A stretch of 59,080 bases of DNA, taken from the NCBI GenBank assembly GCA_964568955.1, contig CAZMSM010000003.1:1-59080 (forward strand), written 5' to 3'. A model generated the notes under the pieces. The model worked only from the letters and a program-made list of their open reading frames with translations, was not told where the DNA came from and ran no database searches. Of the stretch, positions 34,898 to 43,693 are shown piece by piece; within the stretch, counting starts at the first letter, position 1, and every line of letters begins with the position of its first letter. Source of the DNA: UBA1447 sp964568955 (GTDB lineage: Bacteria; Bacillota; Clostridia; Oscillospirales; Acutalibacteraceae). Made by a program: the position numbers and the translations under genes.

Positions 34898-36217
34898 CTA
34901 TTTATATTTTGGCATCCAATCGCCATGTTCTTCAATTAACTCGTCGCACATGGCAACGATTTCGTCGATTGTCAATTCGCTTGATGCATGCGGATCCATC
35001 ATAACCGCTTGATAAATATGGTCTTTTTTTAGCGTCACGGCGGCTTCTATAGTTAAAAGCTGAACATTGATAGTGGTCATGTTCATGGCTGCTAGTTGTA
35101 AAGGCAAAGGGCCTTGATAGCAAGGTTGAACCCCATTTTTATTAACTAAGCAGGCAACCTCTACGCAGGCTTCGTCCGGTAGGTTGGGTATGATTCCCTT
35201 GTTCAAGACATTGCCGCCGATTTTGTATGGCACATCAGTGGTGATAGCCTCCATAATATAGGACGCGTATTCATGACCTCTTTTATGCTTAATATCGCCG
35301 GTAACGTACTTTAGCTTATCCCTTTCCCAGTTGGCAATCTGCCCTATACACCGGCGTGGGTATTCATCCAGTGGGATGTTGTAACGGGTAAGGAGTTCCG
35401 GATTTCTGTTTTTTATGAAGAAGTTGTTATATTCTGCGTTGTGCTCACTGGATTCGGTGCAGTAATAACCAAAACGGCGAATATATTCATAGCGGACAAG
35501 GTCATGGTGGTCAGTGATGCCACTTTCTAAAATTTCAATCGCCCTTTTGCGAATTTCCGGGTACAAGTCGGTGCCGTCTGCATTCTCAATTTCCAACAGC
35601 CAACCCATATGGTTAACACCGGCAATTTTTTCTCTTATCGGTTCATCAAAGTCAATATCCAAATTATTCAACAGCCCTCGGGAACACCCCTGAACACTAT
35701 GGCACAGTCCAACTGTTTTAACATTGGTATAGCGCTGCATATAACCGGTAAGCATTGCCATGGGATTGGTATAGTTCAGGAACCATGCGTTGGGGCAAAC
35801 TTCTTCCATATCATCCGCAAAATCTTTTAACACAGGAATTGTTCGTAATGCGCGGAATATTCCACCAACACCATAACTGTCGCCGATAGTTTGGCGAAGC
35901 CCATATTTTTTTGGGATTTCAAAATCTGTTATCGTGCAGGGATCATAGCGTCCAATCTGGATGGCGTCAACAACAAAGTCCGCACCGCGCAATGCGTCTT
36001 TGCGGTTTGGAACGTCATGATACTTTGTGATTTTTGCACGGTTTTCATTAATATTTTTGTTCAGCGCTTTGACCATAATATAGGACTCTTCAAGGCGTTC
36101 CGCATCGATGTCGTAAAGCGCAATTTCACTTTCCCGCAAAGCCTCGGAAAACATAGAATCACCAAGAACATTTTTGGCAAATACAGAACTGCCGGCCCCC
36201 ATGAATGTGATTTTCAT
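34898..36217 (-). CDS. melA: Alpha-galactosidase, glycoside hydrolase family 4
   Basis: A 439-residue GH4 enzyme, the NAD+- and Mn2+-dependent glycosidase family. Residues 5-20 hold the nucleotide-binding MGAGSSVFAKNVLGD; YTNPMAML and the Mn-site LCHSVQG follow, and the CHS form is characteristic of the alpha-galactosidase/alpha-glucuronidase branch. GVNHMGW supplies the second metal histidine. It hydrolyses melibiose-like alpha-galactosides in the cytoplasm, so an importer should exist elsewhere; none is present here. Start ATG 36217 follows GAGAGG. GH4 alpha-glucuronidase is an alternative. The gene is followed closely by the E2-type acyltransferase. Confidence 0.88.
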   Translation of the reverse strand: MKITFMGAGSSVFAKNVLGDSMFSEALRESEIALYDIDAERLEESYIMVKALNKNINENRAKITKYHDVPNRKDALRGADFVVDAIQIGRYDPCTITDFEIPKKYGLRQTIGDSYGVGGIFRALRTIPVLKDFADDMEEVCPNAWFLNYTNPMAMLTGYMQRYTNVKTVGLCHSVQGCSRGLLNNLDIDFDEPIREKIAGVNHMGWLLEIENADGTDLYPEIRKRAIEILESGITDHHDLVRYEYIRRFGYYCTESSEHNAEYNNFFIKNRNPELLTRYNIPLDEYPRRCIGQIANWERDKLKYVTGDIKHKRGHEYASYIMEAITTDVPYKIGGNVLNKGIIPNLPDEACVEVACLVNKNGVQPCYQGPLPLQLAAMNMTTINVQLLTIEAAVTLKKDHIYQAVMMDPHASSELTIDEIVAMCDELIEEHGDWMPKYK

Positions 36218-36261
36218 TAAAAATACCTCTCATCGTTTATAATTTACAGGCAACGCCTGCA

Positions 36262-38649
36262 TTAGACGAAAACTTTGTCTGCGATCAAAACACTTGCCAT
36301 CGCATCTGCCGCATAATAATCGGCATTGATTTGTTTGGCATAGTCGTCCGTCACTACTGCACCGCCGACCATTACTTGGCAGGGAATACGATTTTCCTTT
36401 AACAGTTTAATTACGTTCTCCATGGCAGGAACTGTCGTTGTCATTAAAGCACTTAAACCGATTAGCTTAATATTAAACTCTTTTGCCGTTTTTATAATCA
36501 AGTCACAGTCAACATTGCGTCCCAAATCCAGAACGTCATAACCATAATTTTCAAGCATAACCTTGACAATATTCTTACCGATATCATGAATATCGCCTTT
36601 GACAGTGGCTAATAAAACTTTGCCCTTGGCTTTATGTGGTTTACCGGTTTTACTTAAAGTTTCCTTGATTGCAACAAAAGCGTTTTGCGCTGCTTCTGCA
36701 CTTTTTATCAATTGAGGTAAGAATAAAGTTTTGTTTTCAAAACCTTTACCGACTTCATCCAAAGCCGGCACTAGAATTTCCGCAACCACTTCTTGCGGTT
36801 GCATATTTTCTAGTTCAGTCATTGTTAAGTCATAAGTACGCTGGGCCAGACCGCCTTTGATGGCCGCAAAGAGTGTTGTTTGTTTTTCAACCGTTGTTTT
36901 GACTGCAACTTGCTCTGTAAGTGCCTCAATATAATTGCCGTATTCCATGCATAGGTAGTCCAGGCCGTTTAGGGCATTGTGCGAATAATACGTGTTCATC
37001 ATCGCATCGGAGCAAGGGTTGAGGATAGCCGCGTCTAGGCCGTGGCACAGGGCTTCGGCGAAAAAAGTGGCATTAATAACATCCCTTTGTGGTAGGCCGA
37101 AGGAAACATTGGATACGCCGAGCACTGTTTTAACACCAAGCTCTTTTTTAATCAGCATCAAAGCATCGAGCGTTATTTTAGCGGCATCCGGTGAGGCACC
37201 GACGGTCATTGTGAGTGCATCGACTATAATGTTTTTTTTGTGTATGCCATACTCTGCAGCTTTTTCAATAATTTTGCGTGCTATGGCAAGTCGGCCTTGT
37301 GCAGTTTCGGGAATCCCATCATCATCAAGGGTCAGTGCCACTAAAACCCCGCCATATTTTTTAACAAGCGGAAAAATCTTTTCCATTTCTTCTTCTTTGC
37401 CGTTGACTGAGTTTATCAGCGCTTTTCCGTTGTATATCCGTAAGCTTTTACCGATAACCTCGGCATCTGCCGAGTCTATTTGAAGCGGCAGTGTCAACGA
37501 CATCTGCAAATCTTGCAATGCGCGCACCATTGCCTTAGCTTCATCGATGCCCGGCATTCCGACATTCACATCAATAATATGGGCACCGGCCTCCATCTGT
37601 TCAATTCCCTGTTCCACAATATAATCATAGTCGCCCTTCAGAAGGGCTTCTTTAAACTTTTTCTTACCGGTTGGGTTGATTCTCTCACCAATTACGACAG
37701 GTTTGTCCCCTATTACACAGGTTTTTGAATAGGAAGAAACGACGGTAATATTTTTTTCAATAAGCGGTTTTGGCGTAACATCTTTACACAATTCTATCGT
37801 TTCTTTTAGGTGGGCGGGAGTCGTCCCACAGCAACCACCAAGAACTTGCGCGCCCCCCGAAGCCATATCCAACATGTCTGCCGCAAAAATGTCCGGCGCT
37901 GCTTCAAAAATGGTTTTCCCGTCTTGCATAACAGGCATACCGGCGTTTGGCATAATGATAACCGGTGATGAAGACAGTAGTGTAATTTCTTGCAATAGTT
38001 TTTTCATTTTTTCAGGGCCTAAGCTACAGTTAATACCCAGTGCATCAACGCACAATCCTTCCAACAGCGCAACAGCACAAGAAATATCACCGCCTGTTAA
38101 CAACTTCCCTTTTTCATCAAAAGAAAAGGTTGCGAAAACAGGTAAGTTTGTGTTCTCTTTTACCGCTAGGATGGCCGCTTTCATTTCGTACGTGTCCGTC
38201 ATGGTTTCAATTATTACTAAATCCGCCCCATACTTTGCGCCCGCCATCGCTTGCTCGGAATAAACCTCGTAGGCGTCTTCAAATGAAAGGTCGCCAAAGG
38301 GTTCCAATAATTTACCGGTAGGCCCCATATCTAATGCGATATAATGTTTTTTTGAACTTTCAACACTATCGCGTGCCGCCTTTGCGTTGTGCAATGCGGC
38401 CGCGACAATTTCATCAACCTCATAACCGGTACCGTCAAGTTTGATGCGATTCGCACCAAAGGTATTTGTGGTTATTACATCACAACCGGTTTCTATATAA
38501 GCCTTATGTATTTGTGTAATCAGGGCAGGTTTTTGGATGTTCATGCTTTCGGGAAGCTCGCCGGCTTTAAGGCCACTTTCCTGTAAAAAAGTGCCCATCG
38601 CTCCATCAATAAAAAGCAATCGTTTGCCGAGAATATTCGTTACATTCAT
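36262..38649 (-). CDS. metH: Cobalamin-dependent methionine synthase lacking the reactivation domain
   Basis: A 795-residue, three-module methyltransferase. Residues ~1-290 form the homocysteine domain with zinc cysteines C208, C273 and C274 (INCSLGP and GGCCGT). Residues ~310-560 are the methyltetrahydrofolate domain (opening VIGERINPTGKK). Residues ~590-795 are the cobalamin cap and Rossmann domains, with the B12-ligand motif D686-I-H688-D-I-G. The ~330-residue S-adenosylmethionine reactivation domain of E. coli MetH is missing, so reactivation must be done by another protein or be little needed in anaerobes. It transfers a methyl group from methyl-THF to homocysteine. It is the second gene of a metF-metH operon, 18 bases after metF. 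Confidence 0.93.
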   Translation of the reverse strand: MNVTNILGKRLLFIDGAMGTFLQESGLKAGELPESMNIQKPALITQIHKAYIETGCDVITTNTFGANRIKLDGTGYEVDEIVAAALHNAKAARDSVESSKKHYIALDMGPTGKLLEPFGDLSFEDAYEVYSEQAMAGAKYGADLVIIETMTDTYEMKAAILAVKENTNLPVFATFSFDEKGKLLTGGDISCAVALLEGLCVDALGINCSLGPEKMKKLLQEITLLSSSPVIIMPNAGMPVMQDGKTIFEAAPDIFAADMLDMASGGAQVLGGCCGTTPAHLKETIELCKDVTPKPLIEKNITVVSSYSKTCVIGDKPVVIGERINPTGKKKFKEALLKGDYDYIVEQGIEQMEAGAHIIDVNVGMPGIDEAKAMVRALQDLQMSLTLPLQIDSADAEVIGKSLRIYNGKALINSVNGKEEEMEKIFPLVKKYGGVLVALTLDDDGIPETAQGRLAIARKIIEKAAEYGIHKKNIIVDALTMTVGASPDAAKITLDALMLIKKELGVKTVLGVSNVSFGLPQRDVINATFFAEALCHGLDAAILNPCSDAMMNTYYSHNALNGLDYLCMEYGNYIEALTEQVAVKTTVEKQTTLFAAIKGGLAQRTYDLTMTELENMQPQEVVAEILVPALDEVGKGFENKTLFLPQLIKSAEAAQNAFVAIKETLSKTGKPHKAKGKVLLATVKGDIHDIGKNIVKVMLENYGYDVLDLGRNVDCDLIIKTAKEFNIKLIGLSALMTTTVPAMENVIKLLKENRIPCQVMVGGAVVTDDYAKQINADYYAADAMASVLIADKVFV

Positions 38650-38666
38650 GGTGCTACCGTCCTTTA

Positions 38667-39539
38667 TCAGCTTGCGTTGAGGATGTGAGAAAGGTTATCT
38701 ATTATTTTCAATGCGATATCGGGTTTATTCATTGTATAAATATGTATTCCTTTAACGCCATTCGCAATAAGGTCTACAATTTGATCCGTCGCGTAAGCAA
38801 TCCCCGCTTGTTTAAGTGCATCCGGGTTATCGCCGAACTTATCTACAATAGTTTTAAATTTGGGGGTTAGAGAAGTACCTGCCATATCACAGATACGCCC
38901 TATCTGGCGGCTGTTTGTAACCGGCATTACACCCGCTGCAATCGGTACATCTATACCGTTGCGCAAGGCGTTGTAAAGAAAACTATAAAGAACATTGTTG
39001 TCAAAAAACATTTGAGTGATCAAAAAATCAACCCCGCTGTCAACCTTTGCCTTTAAAAACTTCATGTCTTCTTCTTTATGGGCGGATTCGACATGACCTT
39101 CCGGGTAGCAAGCGGCACCGATGCAAAAACCGCCCCTCGTCTTAATCTCTTCCACAAGGTCTAAAGCATATCTGTAATAACCGGCATCGGGGAAAACCAT
39201 ACCTTGAGGAATGTCCCCCCTCAAAGCCAGAACGTTTTCAATACCCGTTGCTTGCAAGTCGTCAATCAGGGCGGAAACTTCGTTGCGTGATGAGGATACA
39301 CAGCTTAGGTGGGCAAGCGCAGTTGTGTTGAGCTTGTGCTGAATAAAAGATGCAATTTCAATCGTGTTTTTTGACGTGCCGCCCCCGGCGCCATAGGTGA
39401 CGCTCATAAAATCAGGCTCGGATGTCGAAAGCTGTTCAACCGCACGAAGCACAGGCTCAAAAGAAGATTCCGCCTTGGGCGGAAATGCCTCCAGTGAAAT
39501 TACTACGTCTTTCGTTTTAAACATTTCATCAATACGCAT
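38667..39539 (-). CDS. metF: 5,10-Methylenetetrahydrofolate reductase
   Basis: A 290-residue flavin TIM-barrel protein. Signature segments are SLEAFPPK (active-site Glu), MSVTYGAGG, ENVLALRGDIP and DFLITQMFFD. It reduces methylene-THF to methyl-THF, the methyl donor for the MetH encoded next. Length fits the short bacterial MetF type. Start ATG 39539 has GAGGT six bases upstream. A near-consensus promoter (39575-39603) gives a ~35-base leader, which leaves no room for a SAM riboswitch. No MetV partner is adjacent. Confidence 0.93.
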   Translation of the reverse strand: MRIDEMFKTKDVVISLEAFPPKAESSFEPVLRAVEQLSTSEPDFMSVTYGAGGGTSKNTIEIASFIQHKLNTTALAHLSCVSSSRNEVSALIDDLQATGIENVLALRGDIPQGMVFPDAGYYRYALDLVEEIKTRGGFCIGAACYPEGHVESAHKEEDMKFLKAKVDSGVDFLITQMFFDNNVLYSFLYNALRNGIDVPIAAGVMPVTNSRQIGRICDMAGTSLTPKFKTIVDKFGDNPDALKQAGIAYATDQIVDLIANGVKGIHIYTMNKPDIALKIIDNLSHILNAS

Positions 39540-39574
39540 TACTTTACCTCTGTTTTGTGATTGGGCTAATAGCC

Positions 39575-39603
39575 ATTATACAGTTAAAGGCTATAAAATA
39601 CAA
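39575..39603 (-). promoter_or_regulatory. Promoter of the metF-metH operon
   Basis: On the minus strand, TTGTAT (39598-39603), a 17-bp spacer and TATAAT (39575-39580), about 35 bases upstream of the metF start. Confidence 0.75.
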
Positions 39604-39659
39604 GGAAAACATACCGCTGTGTAAATTGGGGTAAATTGCCTTATTCGTTGTGTGTGCAC

Positions 39660-40406
39660 CTATTCCATACTGTTGAGCAAATCAAAAAATTTATTCGGTT
39701 TTCTTGTTGTAATGTTATCAACCGACAGCGACAGCATCTTCTCCATATCCTTCTTTTTATCGACCGTCCAAACCGACACAAGCAAGCTATTCTTATGAAG
39801 AACGTCCACCAATGTCTTGCTGATTTCACCATAATTACAATTTAACCCAATGCAATTCAACTCAATGAGCCTGTCGGCAAATGATTGTGCATATTCCAAA
39901 GTGTTTCGTTGCTTTTTATCGGTCGAGGCATTCAGATAATAAGGAATCAAGGGACTTTGAGCCATAACCGGTCCAACCCAGTTTTCGTCCACACCGGTAA
40001 AAAACACACGCTCCCTTAAACCCTCTTTTTCAACAAGCTCTTGCACTGTGGCAAGATTTTTTATTGATTTAAGATCCAAATTAATTTTTATTTCGTCGCT
40101 AACTTTTTTATCTTTAATGGCCTTGAACACGTCAATAAGCAAAACTCCTTCATTTTGTTTTGGCGAATCCTTGTGGATAATAACGGGGGTTGCGTCAGGT
40201 CTGAAAGAAACGTCAATTTCAACAATATTCACACCGGATTCTATCGCTTTCAGCAAGGCCGATATGGTGTTTTCCGGTAGCCCCAAGGCTCCGGCATGAG
40301 CAGTGACTGAAAATCCGACAGGCAAAGACTGTTGCTTTACGCCTTGTTTCGCGAAGCTCCGATTCTTCGAATCTGAGTTACCGGGGAAGCACTCTGTTTT
40401 TGGCAT
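39660..40406 (-). CDS. Glycerophosphodiester phosphodiesterase family protein
   Basis: A 248-residue GDPD-type TIM barrel. The N-terminal catalytic motif reads TAHAG..PENT (the usual form is HRG..PENT, so Arg is replaced by Ala while the histidine stays). VEIDVSFRPDATPVIIHKD gives the metal-binding Glu/Asp and second histidine. It would release sn-glycerol 3-phosphate from glycerophosphodiesters. No signal peptide is present. Start is uncertain: the ATG at 40406 has a weak purine-rich site, while a TTG at 40445 has none. Divergent from the NfeD gene. Confidence 0.82.
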   Translation of the reverse strand: MPKTECFPGNSDSKNRSFAKQGVKQQSLPVGFSVTAHAGALGLPENTISALLKAIESGVNIVEIDVSFRPDATPVIIHKDSPKQNEGVLLIDVFKAIKDKKVSDEIKINLDLKSIKNLATVQELVEKEGLRERVFFTGVDENWVGPVMAQSPLIPYYLNASTDKKQRNTLEYAQSFADRLIELNCIGLNCNYGEISKTLVDVLHKNSLLVSVWTVDKKKDMEKMLSLSVDNITTRKPNKFFDLLNSME

Positions 40407-40515
40407 TTTTTTCCCAACCCTTCTTCTTTTTTTCGAGTTTAACAAAAGGCGGAAGTTATGTCAACAGCAATAGGGATGATATGCTCTTTCTATAACAATT
40501 ATTTTTTTGATTTAT

Positions 40516-40544
40516 TTGTCAGATTTACAAAAATATGATATAAT
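40516..40544 (+). promoter_or_regulatory. Promoter of the NfeD-stomatin operon
   Basis: TTGTCA (40516-40521), a 17-bp spacer and TATAAT (40539-40544), 28 bases before the start at 40573. Confidence 0.8.
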
Positions 40545-40572
40545 GTTTTTACTGATTGGAGGTAATAAAATT

Positions 40573-41004
40573 ATGCTATATTTTTGGATTGCCACTTTCG
40601 TCTTTCTTATTATTGCTGAAGCCACAACAGCCCAGCTCGTTACTATTTGGTTCGCCGTTGGTGCTTTGGGTGCTCTCATTGCCAATCTTTTAAATGCACA
40701 GGATTGGTTGCAGTGGGCGATTTTTGTAGTCGTCTCGATTGTAACCCTCGTTGCAACACGTCCCCTTGTAAAAAAATTCACCGGTAAGAAGATTCAGCCG
40801 ACAAATGCAGACCGCAATATTGGGGAACAGGCCATCGTGCTTGAAGATATTGATAACACCTTGGGCACAGGTTCCGTCAACGTTAAAGGTGTCACTTGGA
40901 CAGCCCGTTCACTAAACGGGGATTTAATTGAAAAAGGAACAATGGTTGTGATCCACAAAATCGAAGGAGTCAAACTGCTTGTTGTAAAGCAAGATGAGCA
41001 GTAA
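40573..41004 (+). CDS. NfeD-family membrane protein
   Basis: A 143-residue protein with two or three N-terminal transmembrane helices (residues ~1-70) and a C-terminal OB-fold (VNVKGVTWTARSLNG...GTMVVIHKIEG) typical of short NfeD proteins. The family partners stomatin/SPFH proteins in membrane microdomains and quality control. The start at 40573 follows TTGGAGG; a longer reading from 40507 overlaps the promoter. It is 29 bases upstream of the SPFH gene, the usual gene pair. Confidence 0.9.
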   Translation: MLYFWIATFVFLIIAEATTAQLVTIWFAVGALGALIANLLNAQDWLQWAIFVVVSIVTLVATRPLVKKFTGKKIQPTNADRNIGEQAIVLEDIDNTLGTGSVNVKGVTWTARSLNGDLIEKGTMVVIHKIEGVKLLVVKQDEQ

Positions 41005-41033
41005 AACAATAAATTAATTTTGGAGGTATAAAA

Positions 41034-41972
41034 ATGGATTTACCCGTAATTTTCGTTCTGATTGGTCTCGCAGTATTCGTTCTTCTCATCGTTGTATCGA
41101 ACATCAAAATTGTGCCCCAGTCAAAAGCCTATGTTATTGAGCGCCTAGGCTCATACAATGCTACATGGCAAACCGGTCTTCACATGAAGATTCCCCTTGT
41201 TGAAAGAATAGCAAAAATTGTTTCTTTAAAGGAACAAGTTGTCGACTTCCCCCCGCAACCGGTGATAACCGGCGACAATGTAACCATGCAAATCGACTCG
41301 ATTATCTTTTTCCAAATAACGGATCCTAAACTATACACGTACGGTGTAGAAAGACCCTTAACCGCTATTGAAAGCTTAAGTGCCACTACACTGAGAAATA
41401 TTATTGGCGAAATGGAACTTGACAACACACTGACATCCAGAGATATAATAAACACTAAAATCAGAATTATTCTGGATGAGGCAACGGACCCATGGGGTAT
41501 CAAAGTAAACCGGGTTGAGCTTAAAAATATTATGCCACCTGCTGAAATTCAGGACGCGATGGAAAAACAGATGAAGGCGGAACGCCAGCGTCGTGAAGTA
41601 ATACTTCGTGCTGAAGGTGAAAAAGCAAGCAAGATTTTAGTAGCCGAAGGTCAAAAAGAAAGCCAAATTCTTTTTGCGGAGGGTGAAAAACGAGCCGCAA
41701 TTCTCCAAGCAGAAGGCGTTAAGGAGAGAAAAATACGCGAAGCTGAGGGTGAGTCTGAAGCCATTATCACCATCCAGACAGCTAACGCTCAAGCGATTGA
41801 AATGATTAACGCCGTCAAACCCGGCGAAGGGTTCCTTGCGATAAAGAGCTTGGAAGCTTTTGAAAAAGCGGCAGACGGTCAAGCCACAAAGATTATTATA
41901 CCAAGTGATATTCAGTCTTTGGCCGGTCTTGCGACAAGCGTAAAAGAGCTGTTGACAACAACAAAACAATAA
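41034..41972 (+). CDS. SPFH/stomatin-like (slipin) membrane scaffold protein
   Basis: A 312-residue SPFH-domain protein. One N-terminal transmembrane helix (residues ~4-23) precedes the Band 7 domain (VPQSKAYVIERLGSY...), then an alanine/glutamate-rich coiled coil with repeated AEGEK/AEGQK units (residues ~190-245), as in QmcA and stomatins. It oligomerises at the inner face of the membrane and works with the adjacent NfeD protein. Start ATG 41034 follows GGAGG. A strong hairpin follows the stop. Confidence 0.93.
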   Translation: MDLPVIFVLIGLAVFVLLIVVSNIKIVPQSKAYVIERLGSYNATWQTGLHMKIPLVERIAKIVSLKEQVVDFPPQPVITGDNVTMQIDSIIFFQITDPKLYTYGVERPLTAIESLSATTLRNIIGEMELDNTLTSRDIINTKIRIILDEATDPWGIKVNRVELKNIMPPAEIQDAMEKQMKAERQRREVILRAEGEKASKILVAEGQKESQILFAEGEKRAAILQAEGVKERKIREAEGESEAIITIQTANAQAIEMINAVKPGEGFLAIKSLEAFEKAADGQATKIIIPSDIQSLAGLATSVKELLTTTKQ

Positions 41973-41991
41973 TCTCTTTTAAACATTACGA

Positions 41992-42020
41992 AGCGCCCGC
42001 AGATTTTGTCTGCGGGCGCT
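41992..42020. terminator. Strong hairpin between convergent genes
   Basis: Perfect 12-bp stem AGCGCCCGCAGA (41992-42003) with TCTGCGGGCGCT (42009-42020), loop TTTTG. The T tract is poor on both sides, but the placement between the SPFH gene and the HAD gene supports a bidirectional terminator. Confidence 0.7.
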
Positions 42021-42052
42021 CTCGATATTATTTGACAATAGGCTGACCGCGA

Positions 42053-42826
42053 TTAGTCTATTATATCACCGACACCATTAAAAATATAAGTTGGAATATA
42101 TGGGAAATCACTCATCGTCTCCTCACTCGTGACACCGCTTAAAACCAAGACTGTATCTATCCCCGATTCTATGCCGGCAATAATGTCCGTATCCATTCGA
42201 TCCCCGATAATAACCGTTTCATCACTGGAAAAGCCCATCATTTTTTTTGCCTGCCTTAACATGAGAGGGTTTGGTTTACCGACAAAATAAGCTTGTTTGC
42301 CGGTCGCCAATTCAATCGGAGCGATAAGTGCGCGCGTCGCCGGTACAATGCCCTTTTCTGTTGGTCCGGTCAAGTCGGGGTTGGTGCCAATCAGTTTTGC
42401 TCCGCGTAATACGAGCTTGACCGCGCGCTCAATCTTTTCGATATTATAAGACCTACACTCCCCTACAACGACATAATCAGGGTTTACTTCATTCATTGAA
42501 AATCCTGCATCATACAGGGCATTGATAAGTCCGGCCTCACCAATTACATATGCACTGCCGCCCGGGCACTGCCCTTTCAGGAAACGTGCTGTGGCTAAAG
42601 CACTTGTGTAAAAATTTTCTTCTGGCACATCCAGACCTAATCTTTTTAACTTTTCATGTAACTCCCTCGGAGAGCGTTCGGAACTGTTTGTTAAAAAAAC
42701 AAATCTCTTCTCTTCATCAATAAGCCAGTTAACAAATTTCACTACGCCATTCAATAGTTTATTGCCGTGATAAATCACACCGTCCATATCACAAATAAAT
42801 GCTTTTTTATCGATTAATTCGTTCAT
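42053..42826 (-). CDS. HAD-IIA family phosphatase (NagD/AraL-like)
   Basis: A 257-residue HAD hydrolase of subclass IIA. Motif I is CDMDGVIYHG (nucleophile and acid-base aspartates), motif II FLTNSS, then GKPNPLM with the lysine, and motif IV IGDRMDTDI. These enzymes dephosphorylate sugar phosphates, nucleotides or p-nitrophenyl phosphate; the substrate cannot be told. The start at 42826 has GAGGGG six bases upstream, better than ATG 42832 or TTG 42847. It lies 59 bases behind the ABC permease genes on the same strand. Confidence 0.9.
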   Translation of the reverse strand: MNELIDKKAFICDMDGVIYHGNKLLNGVVKFVNWLIDEEKRFVFLTNSSERSPRELHEKLKRLGLDVPEENFYTSALATARFLKGQCPGGSAYVIGEAGLINALYDAGFSMNEVNPDYVVVGECRSYNIEKIERAVKLVLRGAKLIGTNPDLTGPTEKGIVPATRALIAPIELATGKQAYFVGKPNPLMLRQAKKMMGFSSDETVIIGDRMDTDIIAGIESGIDTVLVLSGVTSEETMSDFPYIPTYIFNGVGDIID

Positions 42827-42885
42827 TGCCATCCCCTCTTCTTTCAATGTTATAATGGTGTAAGTAGTCGATCAAAATAAATACC

Positions 42886-43683
42886 TTAAATTTTCAAGTC
42901 GCGTTTTTTGTAAAAATGGTAGGTGGAATAGATACATATAACCAGTAGCAAAACCGACAATATGGGATAAGCGGTTTCATACTCACCTCTAAGAATATCT
43001 TTCGCATCAAAGTATTGAAAGATGGTGATATATCTAAATGATGCCATCTTTTCGGACAAATCCACCATCACTGAAAGCATAAACATAAACAATAAAACTC
43101 CGGTCGCTGTCGCCGATGATAATTTTGGTTTGCTTATAATTGCCGCGCAAAAAGAACCAACAGCGACAAATAATATCTGAATAGCCAGCAACGAAACCAT
43201 AAGTTTTACAAGTCCGTGCATAAAAGGAATCCCATTTGCGTAGTAGGAAAGCATGGCATAGGAAGTAACGGCGGTTACCACATTAAAAACCAAAACAATC
43301 GTTGCGGCTGCAAGCATTTTTGATGTTATGATTTTTGTTCTTGAAAGCGGTTTAACCATCAAAAATTCGGCGGTTTTGTCGCGCTCTTCTTTTGAAATTA
43401 TCCCTGCGCCGAGCATGGCCGCATGCACCGCGGCGATTAAAGCAAGGTAAATAAACAAAACACCAAAGTAATCCAATACATTTGAAAGATCAAATACACC
43501 GACACCAAAAAACTTTTGTAATGATTGGGGCAATGCACCAATCAATTCGTTAAAACCTTCCGCTCCGGCACCCATGCCTGCCGAATATTTCCCCATGCCC
43601 CCTGCAATCAAAAGTGCCATCGACACCGACCAAATAACCAGAGATTTCCTATGTGCTTTGAGCTCCCTCGCATAAATATTCAT
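42886..43683 (-). CDS. ABC-2 type exporter permease (second copy)
   Basis: A 265-residue integral membrane protein with about six hydrophobic segments. It opens MNIYARELKAHRKSLVIWS, nearly the same pattern as the upstream paralogue of identical length, and both carry the conserved ISKEERDKTAEFLMVKPLSRTK-type cytoplasmic loop (KEER..TA.FL..KP.SR.K). The pair presumably forms a heterodimeric permease with the adjacent ATPase. The substrate is unknown; such systems often export peptides or drugs or confer bacteriocin immunity. It is ten bases from the first copy. Confidence 0.85.
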   Translation of the reverse strand: MNIYARELKAHRKSLVIWSVSMALLIAGGMGKYSAGMGAGAEGFNELIGALPQSLQKFFGVGVFDLSNVLDYFGVLFIYLALIAAVHAAMLGAGIISKEERDKTAEFLMVKPLSRTKIITSKMLAAATIVLVFNVVTAVTSYAMLSYYANGIPFMHGLVKLMVSLLAIQILFVAVGSFCAAIISKPKLSSATATGVLLFMFMLSVMVDLSEKMASFRYITIFQYFDAKDILRGEYETAYPILSVLLLVICIYSTYHFYKKRDLKI

Positions 43684-43693
43684 TCAAATCCCC

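Noticed and set aside
39540..39659. SAM riboswitch upstream of metF
   Set aside because: The promoter lies about 35 bases from the start codon, leaving no space for the aptamer, and no S-box-like helices are visible.
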